A stretch of 64,000 bases of DNA from contig JACPGE010000089.1 in NCBI GenBank assembly GCA_016182605.1, forward strand, positions 1 to 64,000. The letters run 5' to 3'. Below are positions 47,308-57,240 of the stretch, one piece after another (within the stretch, counting starts at the first letter, position 1; every line of letters begins with the position of its first letter). The notes beneath the pieces were generated by a model. That model made no database searches and was not told the origin of the DNA. It worked only from the letters and a program-made list of their open reading frames with translations. This stretch comes from Candidatus Hydrogenedentota bacterium. GTDB taxonomy: Bacteria; Hydrogenedentota; Hydrogenedentia; Hydrogenedentales; JAEUWI01. Position numbers and translations under genes: made by a program.

Positions 47308-48768
47308 TTATTGCGGCGTGGCGGGCGGTGCGCCCTGCTCCATGGCGTGGTACATCAGGAAGAAGCGCAGCACCTGATCCTCGCTCCAGAAGCGGGTGCG
47401 CCAGGGGGCCGCGCCCGAGACAAAACCCACGTGTCCGCCGTGCGTGCTGAATTGGGGATGGAGCCACGGTGACGCGTCCGCCTTCTCCCAGGGGATGGTC
47501 TCCGCGGGATTAAAGGGGTCATCCGCGGCCGTGAGCAAGAGGGTGGGCACGCGAATCGCCGGAATGAACTGGTGGCAGCCGACTTTCTCGTAGTAGTCCC
47601 CCGCGTCCTTGAACCCGTGCAGCTTTGCGGTCACGAGGGTGTCGAAGGCGTAAAAATCCTTGCAGTTCTTCACGGCCTCCACATCGAAGACACCGGGGAA
47701 CTGTTTCTCCTTTTCCAGCGCCTTGGGGATGAGCGTTTCCAGGAAGTTGTTGAGGTAGAGTCCGCCGAGCACCTTGTGGAAGTCCGGCGCGCTGATCACG
47801 GGGTTAAACGGCGCGGAAACCACGGCGGCGCCACGCACCTGTTTCGGCACGGCGTCGCCCTGTTCGCCGAGCCACTTCGCGACGACGTTCGCGCCGAGGG
47901 AAAAGCCCAAGAGATAGATCGGGCGGTCCGGATTGCGCTGGATGAGTGTCCGTACGACAAAATCGATGTCGGTGGTTTCGCCCATGTGATAGATGCGCTG
48001 GGTCTTGTTGATCTCGCCGCTGCACGAGCGGAATTCCATGGTGGTGGCGGTCCAGCCGATATCACGGAAGGCGCGGTGAAAGCCGAGGATGTAGGACGAC
48101 TTGACGCTGCCTTCCAGGCCGTGCAGCAGCAGCACCTGTGGCGCATCCTGCGCGCCTTCGAGGGTGCGGATATAGAGGAAGTCGCCGTCGGGCGTGGTGA
48201 GGCGCTCGCTATCGAAAGGAAGGGGCGATTTGTCCCGGAACATGTTCCAGATGGTCTGAAAGTGTTGACCGCGCAGCCACCACGCGGGCTGAAAGGGGTG
48301 ATCGTTCAAGACGGCCATGACGGCGGCCTTCCGGGCATCCTGTGTTGGCGGGGCAGCGGGGAGGATGGACACGACGCCCTCCCGCAGGCGTTGAAAGCCA
48401 CGGTCCGCCGGGAAGATCCGGTCGGTGAGCAGGATTGCAAGCGCCAGGGCGACGAGGTAGCCGAAGAAGTGGATGGTGCGGCGTCCCCGGGCGTGTTCCG
48501 CTTCCCAGATCCAGTAAAGGGGTAGCGTAACGGGTGCGGCGGCGACAAACGCGGCGAGCCAGAGCCAGCGTCGCACGCCACCATTGTGATTGGTTATGGC
48601 GTGGATCCCAAAGCAGATTGAGCCGGCGGCATAGAGCAGCATGGTCCAGGGCCACCAGGCGAGGAGGAAGCCTGCGGCGGCCAGAAATAGGAACACCTTC
48701 CCGAGCGCGAAGAAACGCGCCTGGTCCAATCGCCGTTCCTGTATGGCTTCACCCATGGCCTTGCACAC
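47308..48768 (-). CDS. Alpha/beta hydrolase, YheT family, with N-terminal TM region
   Basis: QVLLLHGLEGSVKSSYILGFHRAFRDIGWTATTMEFRSCSGEINKTQRIYHMGETTDIDFVV...YLLGFSLGANVVAKWLGEQG. Confidence 0.9.
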   Translation of the reverse strand: MCKAMGEAIQERRLDQARFFALGKVFLFLAAAGFLLAWWPWTMLLYAAGSICFGIHAITNHNGGVRRWLWLAAFVAAAPVTLPLYWIWEAEHARGRRTIHFFGYLVALALAILLTDRIFPADRGFQRLREGVVSILPAAPPTQDARKAAVMAVLNDHPFQPAWWLRGQHFQTIWNMFRDKSPLPFDSERLTTPDGDFLYIRTLEGAQDAPQVLLLHGLEGSVKSSYILGFHRAFRDIGWTATTMEFRSCSGEINKTQRIYHMGETTDIDFVVRTLIQRNPDRPIYLLGFSLGANVVAKWLGEQGDAVPKQVRGAAVVSAPFNPVISAPDFHKVLGGLYLNNFLETLIPKALEKEKQFPGVFDVEAVKNCKDFYAFDTLVTAKLHGFKDAGDYYEKVGCHQFIPAIRVPTLLLTAADDPFNPAETIPWEKADASPWLHPQFSTHGGHVGFVSGAAPWRTRFWSEDQVLRFFLMYHAMEQGAPPATPQ

Positions 48769-49740
48769 TTACCCTGATTGCTGCCCAGCGCGTTGTTCTA
48801 CCTGATCCCGGGCACGCTTTTCCAGCGCCAGGGCTGCCTGGACCATGGCCGGGGTGGCGTCGCGCACCGCATCCGTCACGGTATCCAGGGCGGTGCGCAC
48901 GCGGGCGGTATCAAAGATGCGCTGGGCATGGAGCAGGTGTTTGAAGAAGTGGATGGAGATGGCGAGGCCCTGGTTGGAGAATTTCAGGATGGGCTGAAGT
49001 TCATTCCAGAGCGCGGTGAATGCCGTCATGTTTCCAGCGCCGTACAAGCGGTGGAGGGCGGTGTAGGTATAGTGGAGCCCCGTGGGCATGAAGGCGTGGA
49101 CACCCCGGGCGAGGCCATCGGGCATCTCGGTTACGGCCCAGCCGCCCGCCACGTGGAGCCGGCCCTGGGTGCGATCCAGCATCTCGCTGTATTTGGGTCC
49201 GGCGGGGGTGACTTCGATTTTGTACGACGTGAATGCGGGGATTTCCGCGAAGAGTTGCGTTATGAACGGCGCGGGGATGCCAGTGCCCGAGGGGTCCCAG
49301 TCCTGAATCATGATCATAGGGGGATCGAGATCGACGAAGGGTTGCAGGGCCTCGCGGTAGGCGGCCTCCTCCGTGAAGGCCAGGTTGACGAGGATGCCGT
49401 CCGCCCCGGCTGCGAGGCCGTCCCGCGCGGCGGTCACGCTGGTTTCCAGATCGCGCGCGGCCGTGCCCACGATGATGGGCACACGGCCCCGTACCGATTG
49501 TGCGACGGAGGCCACGATATCGCGGCGCTCGGTCAGGCTCAGTTCAAAGACCTCGCCTGCGAGTGCGGGCACGAGAAATCCCGCCACGCCCGCTTCCAGC
49601 GCGTAGGCCACGTGGCGCGTCACGCCGTCCAGGTCAATCGCATTCTCCGTGGTGAACGGGGTGTTCAATACCGTGATAATGCCGCGCCAGTGGGCGGCAG
49701 GATCGGAGAGGATTTGCTCGAGTGGGAGCGAGGGTGTCAT
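48769..49740 (-). CDS. Dihydrodipicolinate synthase/N-acetylneuraminate lyase family protein
   Basis: ITVLNTPFTTENAIDLDGVTRHVAYALEAGVAGFLVPALAGEVFELSLTERRDIVASVAQSVRGRVPIIVGTAA. Confidence 0.88.
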   Translation of the reverse strand: MTPSLPLEQILSDPAAHWRGIITVLNTPFTTENAIDLDGVTRHVAYALEAGVAGFLVPALAGEVFELSLTERRDIVASVAQSVRGRVPIIVGTAARDLETSVTAARDGLAAGADGILVNLAFTEEAAYREALQPFVDLDPPMIMIQDWDPSGTGIPAPFITQLFAEIPAFTSYKIEVTPAGPKYSEMLDRTQGRLHVAGGWAVTEMPDGLARGVHAFMPTGLHYTYTALHRLYGAGNMTAFTALWNELQPILKFSNQGLAISIHFFKHLLHAQRIFDTARVRTALDTVTDAVRDATPAMVQAALALEKRARDQVEQRAGQQSG

Positions 49741-49801
49741 TCTTGAATCCAGGCGGGTCGGTGTTGCGTCTCATGAATAGTGGGCGCATTATGGTCTGCT
49801 C

Positions 49802-50548
49802 TTGCACAAATCACAACCCGATCCGGAACTGGAGTATCATCCCTTGAGGAAGTTTATTGCACTCGTTGTTGGAGCCGTGGTGGGTATTGCGGCGGCAGGC
49901 GGCTACATTTGGTGGAGCTACGAAGAGGCGAAGCCGGTGCCGGTCGGCGCGCCGACGCCGCCACCCACGGGCGAGGGCTGGATTAACCTGCTGGATGAGG
50001 CGCACAAGGCTGGCTGGAAGAATATTTCGGACGACGCGCAGATCTTCGAGATCGCCAACGGGGAATTGCACGTTCACGGCATCACCATCACCCCCTTGCG
50101 CTACGCGGGCTACACGGCGGAGCGTTTCGGCGATTTCGATCTGCACGTGGAGTTCAAGTACGAGCCCGGCGCCAACAGCGGCATCTTTCTGCGCATGCAG
50201 GAGGGTGACCCCGATCGCCGCGGCTTCGAGGTGCAGGTGCAGGACGATTTCGGGAACCCGCCCGGCAAGAACTCCTGCGGCGCAATCTATGACGTGGTGA
50301 CGCCCATGTTCAATATGGCGCGGCCAGCCGGTGAATGGAATTCCTACGACATCTCTCTGCGCGGTCCGAACGTGGAGATTGTCATGAACGGCTGGCTCAT
50401 CATCAAGACGGACTTCTCCAAGATGACGACACCCCTGGGCAAGTTCGACATTCCCTATGCAGAGATGATTCCCGATGGCCTGATTGCGATTCAGGATCAT
50501 GGGGGAGAGGCCTGGTACCGGAACTTCTTGATCAAGCCGGTGAAATAA
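49802..50548 (+). CDS. DUF1080 (3-keto-disaccharide hydrolase-like) protein
   Basis: WINLLDEAHKAGWKN...GDFDLHVEFKYEPGANSGIFLRMQEGDPDRRGFEVQVQDDFG...DGLIAIQDHGGEAWYRNFLIKPV. Confidence 0.92.
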   Translation: MHKSQPDPELEYHPLRKFIALVVGAVVGIAAAGGYIWWSYEEAKPVPVGAPTPPPTGEGWINLLDEAHKAGWKNISDDAQIFEIANGELHVHGITITPLRYAGYTAERFGDFDLHVEFKYEPGANSGIFLRMQEGDPDRRGFEVQVQDDFGNPPGKNSCGAIYDVVTPMFNMARPAGEWNSYDISLRGPNVEIVMNGWLIIKTDFSKMTTPLGKFDIPYAEMIPDGLIAIQDHGGEAWYRNFLIKPVK

Positions 50549-50865
50549 GTTTGCGTTTCGGGTACGGTCCCGAACGCCACGAACTTTTCGTGCGGTATTG
50601 AGTTCGGGAGTGGCTTTCAAGATTTTCTGCTTGTTTGATGGGGTTCAGGCGGGTGCTTCGACGCGGAATGCCTACGCTCATCGAGCGAAGGCCTACTTGG
50701 ATGGCGTGCCTAAATAGTAGCACGCTGCTCGCCGAGCGGCGTGATTGGGGTGAGGCGGTAAAATCGGCGCCGGTACAGTCCGCTGGGCTTGCGGGCATGC
50801 GCGTTTGTGTCCCGAGTACAGTCCCCGCCGGTGGGGGATGGTGTTGCGGCCTGGAATAAAATGGG

Positions 50866-50898
50866 AAAGGGCGTTCACCTTGCGCGTGAACGCCCTTT
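50866..50898 (-). terminator. Strong hairpin, likely intrinsic terminator of the beta-helix gene
   Basis: AAAGGGCGTTCAC-cttgcgc-GTGAACGCCCTTT, perfect 13-bp stem, 15 nt past the stop at 50913 on the minus strand. Confidence 0.75.
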
Positions 50899-50912
50899 GG
50901 GGTTGATGTGGA

Positions 50913-52915
50913 TCAGGTTGGGCTTGGCTTCGGGCGTTCAAGCAGTGGACGCCACTGCCGGTGACTGAGTGCTGTGAGCAGGAGCAGCACCAGCAGAATT
51001 TCGGTCCAGCCTCCGGTTGTGGATTTTTGGGTTCCTGCCGCGCAGCCCATGGGTTTGGGTTTGGGGTTGGGATTGAGGAAGTTGTCCAGTTCGTCCTGAG
51101 TGAGTTCGTTGTTGTTGTCCGCATCCAATTGATCGAACTGGGAAAGTGTCAGACCAGGAATGGACGTGCGGGCTTCGGTGAGGTTCAGCGTGCCGTTGGA
51201 ATTGGTGTCGAGCGTGGTGAAGTTGGTGAGCAGGGTGTCCGCAGCATCTTCCAGATCGGGCTCACCCTCGCCTTCACCTTCACCTTCACCTTCACCTTCG
51301 CCTTCGCCTTCGCCTTCGCCTTCGCCTTCGCCTTCGCCTTCACCCTCACCCTCACCCTCGCCCTCGCCCTCGCCCTCGCCCTCGCCCTCGCCCTCGCCCT
51401 CGCCCTCGCCCCCGCCCTCGCCCTCGCCCTCGCCCCCGCCGCCCCGTTCGGGGTGGTCTCTTCGTCGAAGGCATCGGCGGGCGCGCCCGCGTCGATGGCC
51501 GGACTGGTCATGGCATCGAGGACGAAATCCCCGGCGCCACCATTGGCAGCGGGGTCCCAGCGGCCGGCTTCCGACAGCAGGTGGTAGTCGCCGCCCGCGG
51601 GATCGGCGAAGAGGGGATCCATCGAAATGTTGCCGATGCCCGCGATGGAATCCGTGGAATTGCTGTAGGTAACGGTGAGTGTCGAGTCATCAGCCACGGC
51701 GAAGTCGTCTTCGTTACCCCAGAAGATGGAGTTGCGGACGGTCACATTGGAGCGGCCCTCAATGAGGAGGCCATTGCCGCCGACGTACCATTCCACGATG
51801 GGATTGTTGGCGATGGTGCAGTTGATAAGGGTGACCGTCGAGCCGGTAGGGACGCCGTTGACATCGCCGCCGTCGACGTAGACTGCGCCGCCGCCGGGTT
51901 GTTGCGGTTTGACTTCATTGTGATAGACAAGCTCGTTCTCGAGTACCGCCGTGGCGGCTTCATCAACGAAGATGCCCGCACCGAAACCCGCAGCGTAATT
52001 GTCGTAGAACACATTATGGGAGAGGTGTGCGAAATTGCCCGCATTGAAGACGATGATGCCGCCGCCCCAGCCATAACCCAAATCACGCCCGATCTCGTTG
52101 CCGTAGATCGTGTTGCGTGTGATGGTGGCATCGGGCGAACCGATATAGAGGCCACCGCCGTGATCGCCCACGCCCACGTTGCCGTAGATCGTGTTGTCCG
52201 CAATGCGGACGACGCCTCCTGTCGCGCTGATGCCTGCGCCCCGCTCCGCGGTGTTGTTGCGGATGATGTTGTTTTCGATGGTGATGGTGGCGTCGCGCGC
52301 GAATATGCCCCCGCCATAGGAGGTCAAGATGCCCTCGCGCGGGTCGTTCATTTCGATGAGGTTGTTGATGATTTCCGGCGCGCCGCCCACGATGAAGAAG
52401 CCGCCTCCATGCGAGGAATAGGGGAGGTCGAACGAGCTGCCGCCGCCGCCGGAGATGGCGAAGCCATCAACGCGGCTTGCGCCCGCTTCGAGCAGTGTCA
52501 CCACCGCTTCATCGCCGCTTCCCTGAAGTTCGGAGGCATAGGGATCCGGAACTTGCGCGTCAAAGTCGCCGCCTGTGCCGGCCAGATAGGATTCGGTCGT
52601 GCCGCCCATGTAGCCCGCCTCCAGGATCACCGCTTTGTTCTCCACGCGCACGTCCCCGTTGTAGACCCCCGTGGCGACCTTGACCGTGTCGCCCGAGACC
52701 GCGGCGTCGACGCCCGCCTGTATGGTGGGGTAGGGGTAGATGGGGGTGCCGTCGGTGGTCGGGGAAGTGTTGCGCCCGTCCACGCAGACGTCTGCGGCGT
52801 GGGCTTCGGAAGGCCGGAGCAAGAAGCAGGCGAGCAAGAATGTAGCCAGGACTGCACGGGCGCCCGATGTGATGGCGCGCGCAAAGGTGGATTGGAAATT
52901 CAGCATTGGATGCAC
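50913..52915 (-). CDS. Parallel beta-helix surface protein with Gly-Glu repeat linker, two EF-hand motifs and C-terminal sorting tail; one frame break near 51442-51445
   Basis: Track ORF 51185..52915 gives the signal peptide and beta-helix; the other frame after the break gives (GE)n-PDLEDAADTLLTNFTTLDTNSNGTLNLTEARTSIPGLTLSQFDQLDADNNNELTQDELDNFLNPNPKPKPMGCAAGTQKSTTGGWTEILLVLLLLTALSHRQWRP...*. Confidence 0.75.
51263..51438. repeat. Hexanucleotide tandem repeat (CCYTCR/CCCCCG; about 29 units) coding Gly-Glu on the minus strand
   Basis: Uninterrupted 6-nt periodicity in homogeneous blocks (CCTTCA, CCTTCG, CCCTCA, CCCTCG). Confidence 0.95.
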
Positions 52916-53209
52916 AATGGGCTCCTCTTATGTCCGGCGCTTTCAGGAAACCGGGCGATGGAGATTCCCGTGAGTACTCTGCGAATGCTGTCCCTTCATA
53001 CAGCAACCGCCTCGCGGGCTCCTCCCCTCCATCATGGCAGGGAAGCGTTGGTCCGTCAAGGGGCAGCTTGTACGTATACGTTGCCGCGTGTGCCGGTGGT
53101 GTGTGGTTTTGCGGCATAAGGCAGTTTCTTGCAGTATGTGCCGTGCGAAATGAGAGGATCGATTTCCTCCATAGGGGATGGGGGGGCTCCCTGAACCCAA
53201 TGGAATATG

Positions 53210-53244
53210 CTCTTGTTCCCACGCTCCCCCCGTGGGAACAAGAG
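53210..53244. repeat. Perfect 14-bp inverted repeat related to the CTCGTTCC family
   Basis: CTCTTGTTCCCACG-ctccccc-CGTGGGAACAAGAG. Confidence 0.85.
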
Positions 53245-53460
53245 GGCATGGTTTGCCTGGGTTGTTGCTGCGCCGGGCACACGAATCCGCTGGGCGGAAT
53301 CGCGTGGCACGGCGGCCGGGTAGTGCTGCCATTCCAGACGAGGGGGGCAGATAGGCGGAGGTGAGCGATTTGACGGGGGCGCCAAGCCCAGATAGACTTC
53401 CCCAAAGTGGCGCAAGCGTTCCACCCGTGCCCGTGACGTGTCCACCTCTGGGTAAAACAA

Positions 53461-53815
53461 ACTGCGTTGCGGCTCACGCCTGTCGAGAATATCCCGGACA
53501 TGTCCCCAGCCGACCCGAGTCTCCTCATCAAGGCCTGGCAACGTGCGCGAGTTGCGCAATGTCGTCGAGCGCGCCGCGCAACACTGCCGAAATGCTATCA
53601 TCGATGAGTGCGATCTCGAGTTGCCCGTGCTGCCGGCATTTGCGGACAAAACGGGGAACGCAATAGCCCAACGGACGAAACTGGAGGGGCTCCTGGCCGC
53701 ACACAAGGGGGATGTGGCCTTGGCGGCATCGGCCTTGGGGATAGCACGGAGTACGTTGTACTACCGTATGCGCAAGCTGGGCATGGTTACCCCCAAGCGT
53801 CATCATGCAGATTGA
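53461..53815 (+). pseudogene. Decayed C-terminus of a sigma-54 (NtrC-family) activator with Fis HTH
   Basis: TALRLTPVENIPDMSPADPSLLIKAW, then frame change into PGNVRELRNVVERAAQHCRNAIIDECDLELP...LEGLLAAHKGDVALAASALGIARSTLYYRMRKLGM; WPGNVREL broken by an apparent 5-nt deletion. Confidence 0.65.
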
Positions 53816-53833
53816 AAATGGAGCGCTCCCCGC

Positions 53834-54496
53834 TCAGTTCCCGTACTCTTGCGCAGTATCCCGGCGTTTCAGGGGCCGCGCTTCGACTTCATGGCGTTCG
53901 AAGGCAGGAAGCGCCATCTCGCTGCGCTCTTCGGGGTTCTTGGGCACTTTGTCTGCATAAAAGGCGCGGATGATCTCGAAATCTTTTTCAATGTCGCCGG
54001 AAGGATGGATCAGCGGACCAAAGCCCACTTCCTTCTTCGCGTAGTCTTCAAAGAGGAGCAGAATGGGCACTCCGGCCTTCACCGCGATGTGGTAGAAGCC
54101 CGTCTTCCAATGGCTGGTCTTGAAGCGGGTGCCTTCGGGGGCGAGCGCAAGATAGAGCCGATCGTGGCTTTGAAACAGCGCCACCGCCTGATCGACCGTG
54201 TTCTGGCGCTTGTTGCGATCGAGCGGCACGCCGCCCGCCGCTTCCATCAAGTATTTCAAAGGCCAAAAGAAGAGGGTGTGCTTCACGAGCCAGTTCGCGC
54301 GAATGTTCGTCACGAACGACAACGCGAGCAATAGGATCACATCCCAGTTGCTCGTGTGCGGCGCGATGATGGCCACCATCTTCGGATCGGACGGGAAATC
54401 GCCGGTGGCTTTCCAACCCGTGATCTTGAAAAAAACACGGGCCGCCCAGCGCACCACGGGATGGACCTGTCCAAATCGGTATTCAAATTTCTGCAC
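53834..54496 (-). CDS. PlsC-type acyltransferase
   Basis: MVAIIAPHTSNWDVILLLAL (HxxxxD), GGVPLDRNKRQNTVDQAVALF, LALAPEGTRFKT. Confidence 0.9.
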   Translation of the reverse strand: MQKFEYRFGQVHPVVRWAARVFFKITGWKATGDFPSDPKMVAIIAPHTSNWDVILLLALSFVTNIRANWLVKHTLFFWPLKYLMEAAGGVPLDRNKRQNTVDQAVALFQSHDRLYLALAPEGTRFKTSHWKTGFYHIAVKAGVPILLLFEDYAKKEVGFGPLIHPSGDIEKDFEIIRAFYADKVPKNPEERSEMALPAFERHEVEARPLKRRDTAQEYGN

Positions 54497-54520
54497 GGGT
54501 CTGAAATCCTCTTTTACAAC

Positions 54521-55708
54521 TCATGCCCAGCGTTTCAGGGGATGATCGCGCTGCTCCAGCGGAAGGGCCACGCGGCGGCCCTGCGTATAGGCCTCATAAA
54601 CGGCCTGCACCATCTCCTGGGACTTGAGGCCGTCGTTCAAACTCGCCACGGGTTCGCGATCCGCTTCAATCGCCGCAAGCAGATCGTTCACGAGTATCTG
54701 GTGCCGTTCCTTCGCCTGATCCACCACCTTGTACGCCGGCGCCTCCGGAAGGCGCTCCCATTTCGAGTCGCGGCCAGCGCCGTTCCACGTGCTGTCGTTC
54801 AGCCACCACACGTTGGGTTCCACGCCGGTGCCGATCGAGATCACGCCCTTGCTCCCCAGGACCTGAATGCCCCAGCGGCCGCCGTCGCCGTCTTTCGTGC
54901 GCATGGAACTGAAGTGTCCCGCGACGCCCTTCTCAAAGCCGTACATGGCGTGGATGCGGTTGCCGAGCACCGGGCCGAGGGGCTCTGTGGCTTCGCGCAC
55001 ATCGGCCGGGGTGGCGGGCTTGCCGTTCTGGGTAATGTCCGCCGCGCACCACAGCGGGTCGTTCGCGAAATAGCGCATCATGTCGAAGATGTGCGTGCCG
55101 AGCACAATGAGATCTTCCCCGCCGGCCCGCGCATCTTCCTTGCCGCGCCCGCGTATCTCGAGCAGGCTCCCCACCAGTTCCTTCTCCCAAATCATCGCTT
55201 TCACGTGGGCAATGGTGGGTGTAACGCGGAAGTTAAAAGCAATGGACCACTTCAGGTTCTTCTCCTTCACCATCGCCACCATGGCATCCGCCTCGGCCAG
55301 ATCGGTGCAGAGGGGTTTCTCCATGAAGCCGTGGGCGCCCGCAGCGACGCACGCAGTCAGATAGTCTTTGTGGTTAATGGTCCAGCGTGGTCCGATGGCC
55401 ACGAGATCCGGCTTTTCCTTCTCCAGCATTTCCTGGTAACTGGCGTAGCTGCGTTCCGCACCGCATTCCGCCGCCCGCTTGGCGCGGCCTTCCTCATTGG
55501 GATCCGCGAGGCCCACCAGGGCCACATCATCGCGCAGGGCAAACGCGAGGTGCATGTCGTGGCCGTAGCCGCCCTGATCCGAGTCGCCGATGATACAGGC
55601 CTTGTATTTCTTGTCCTGGGCACGCGCGGGCGCGGCGAGGCTGGCGGCGAGTGCCGCCGTGGACGCTGTGCTCAAAAAGGTTCGCCGGTTCATGCTCATG
55701 GGTGTCAC
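54521..55708 (-). CDS. Gfo/Idh/MocA-family oxidoreductase with Tat signal
   Basis: MNRRTFLSTASTAALAASLAAPARA; VALVGLADPNEEGRAKRAAECG; AAGAHGFMEKPLCTDLAEADAMVAM. Confidence 0.92.
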   Translation of the reverse strand: MTPMSMNRRTFLSTASTAALAASLAAPARAQDKKYKACIIGDSDQGGYGHDMHLAFALRDDVALVGLADPNEEGRAKRAAECGAERSYASYQEMLEKEKPDLVAIGPRWTINHKDYLTACVAAGAHGFMEKPLCTDLAEADAMVAMVKEKNLKWSIAFNFRVTPTIAHVKAMIWEKELVGSLLEIRGRGKEDARAGGEDLIVLGTHIFDMMRYFANDPLWCAADITQNGKPATPADVREATEPLGPVLGNRIHAMYGFEKGVAGHFSSMRTKDGDGGRWGIQVLGSKGVISIGTGVEPNVWWLNDSTWNGAGRDSKWERLPEAPAYKVVDQAKERHQILVNDLLAAIEADREPVASLNDGLKSQEMVQAVYEAYTQGRRVALPLEQRDHPLKRWA

Positions 55709-55791
55709 CTTGCGCTGGTTAGGGAGTGGTTAGACCGGGGTTATTCTAGCATAGGGAGGGGGCGGCGGCACACCCTGTGAGCGGCTTGTAC

Positions 55792-57225
55792 CTACGCCAT
55801 AATCCCATGCACGAGTTCACCGTGAACATCCGTCAGGCGGAAATCGCGGCCCGCGTAACGGTAGGTGAGTTTCTCGTGGTCGAAGCCGAGCAGATGCAGC
55901 ATGGTCGCGTGCAGGTCGTGGACGTGGACCCGGTTTTCGACGGCCTGGAAACCAAACTCATCCGTCGCACCATAGATGGAGCCGCCCTTGACGCCGCCGC
56001 CCGCGAGCCACACCGTGAATCCGTAGTGGTTGTGGTCCCGGCCGTTGACCTTGCCGGCGTTCGCCCCGGGCGTGGGCAGTTCGACCGTGGGCGTGCGCCC
56101 AAACTCGCCGGAGCAGACCACCAGGGTGTCTTCGAGCATGCCGCGTTGTTTCAAGTCCTTGAGCAGGGCGGCCATGCCCCGATCGCATTCCATGGCCAGG
56201 CGCTTGTGATTGACCTCGAGGTCGTCGTGGCTGTCCCAAGGCTGGCCGTCGCCATGCCACACCTGCACGAAGCGCACGCCGCGCTCGAGTAAGCGCCGCG
56301 TGATGAGGAGTTGCCGGCTCTGCACCGAATCTCCGTACATCGTGCGGATGTGCTCGGGCTCCTTGGAAATGTCGAAGGCGTCGGAGGCGTCCATCTGCAT
56401 GCGGTAGGCCAGTTCGAAGGACTGGATCCGGGATTCGAGATCGTCGGACTTGCCGCGCGCTTCCTCGTGGCGGAAATTGAGTTCGTGCAACAGGTCGAGC
56501 TGTTCGCGCTGCGACTTGTTCGCGACGTAGTGATTCTCGATATTCTCGATGAGCTTTTCGAGTTCGGTGTGCGCCGTGTTCACATACGTGCCCTGGAACG
56601 TCCCGGGCAGGAAACCCGCCTGCCAGTTCTGCGATTCCTGGATGGGGTAACCATTCGGACACATGGAAATGAAGCCCGGCAGATTCTGGTTTTCCGTGCC
56701 GAGGCCATAGGTGACCCACGATCCCACGCTCGGCCGGATAAGGCGCGCATCGCCGCAGTTCATGAGCAAGAGCGAAGGCTCGTGGTTCGGCACATCGGCG
56801 TACATGCTGCGCACGATGCACATGTCATCCACGCACTCGCCGAGATGCGGAAAGAGATCGCTCACGGGGATGCCGCTCTGGCCGTACTGTTTGAAGGCAT
56901 AGGGCGAGGGGAGCGCCGCGCCGGTGGGGCGCTCGGTGCGCAGGTTCTGCGTCGGCAGGTTCTGCCCTGCGTAGGTCTGGAGCGCAGGCTTGGGATCGAA
57001 GGAGTCCACCTGCGAGAGGCCGCCATTGTGGAAGATGTGCACTACGCGTTTGGCTTTCGCCGCGAAATGCGGACCCTTGGGCAGCATGGGATTCATCGCA
57101 GCGTTGCCCGGCTGCTGCGCAAGGATCGAAGCCAGGCCCATGGCGCCAAAGCCCAGGCCGGTCCGCTTGAGGAAGTCGCGCCGGTTCAAAACGCAATCGT
57201 CCGGCGTCAACGGGTGATATCCCAT
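55792..57225 (-). CDS. DUF1501 domain protein with Tat-like signal
   Basis: NRRDFLKRTGLGFGAMGLASIL; KRVVHIFHNGGLSQVDSFDPKPAL; VVCSGEFGRTPTVE...GRDHNHYGFTVWLAGGGVKGG. Confidence 0.95.
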   Translation of the reverse strand: MGYHPLTPDDCVLNRRDFLKRTGLGFGAMGLASILAQQPGNAAMNPMLPKGPHFAAKAKRVVHIFHNGGLSQVDSFDPKPALQTYAGQNLPTQNLRTERPTGAALPSPYAFKQYGQSGIPVSDLFPHLGECVDDMCIVRSMYADVPNHEPSLLLMNCGDARLIRPSVGSWVTYGLGTENQNLPGFISMCPNGYPIQESQNWQAGFLPGTFQGTYVNTAHTELEKLIENIENHYVANKSQREQLDLLHELNFRHEEARGKSDDLESRIQSFELAYRMQMDASDAFDISKEPEHIRTMYGDSVQSRQLLITRRLLERGVRFVQVWHGDGQPWDSHDDLEVNHKRLAMECDRGMAALLKDLKQRGMLEDTLVVCSGEFGRTPTVELPTPGANAGKVNGRDHNHYGFTVWLAGGGVKGGSIYGATDEFGFQAVENRVHVHDLHATMLHLLGFDHEKLTYRYAGRDFRLTDVHGELVHGIMA

Positions 57226-57240
57226 CAGCTTGGATCCTTA

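Noticed and set aside
51160-51672. SPSPSPSP plus-strand ORF (and the FAFAFAF ORF 50961..51587)
   Set aside because: Readings of the hexanucleotide tract in wrong frames; the minus-strand Gly-Glu frame has flanking domains and a terminator.
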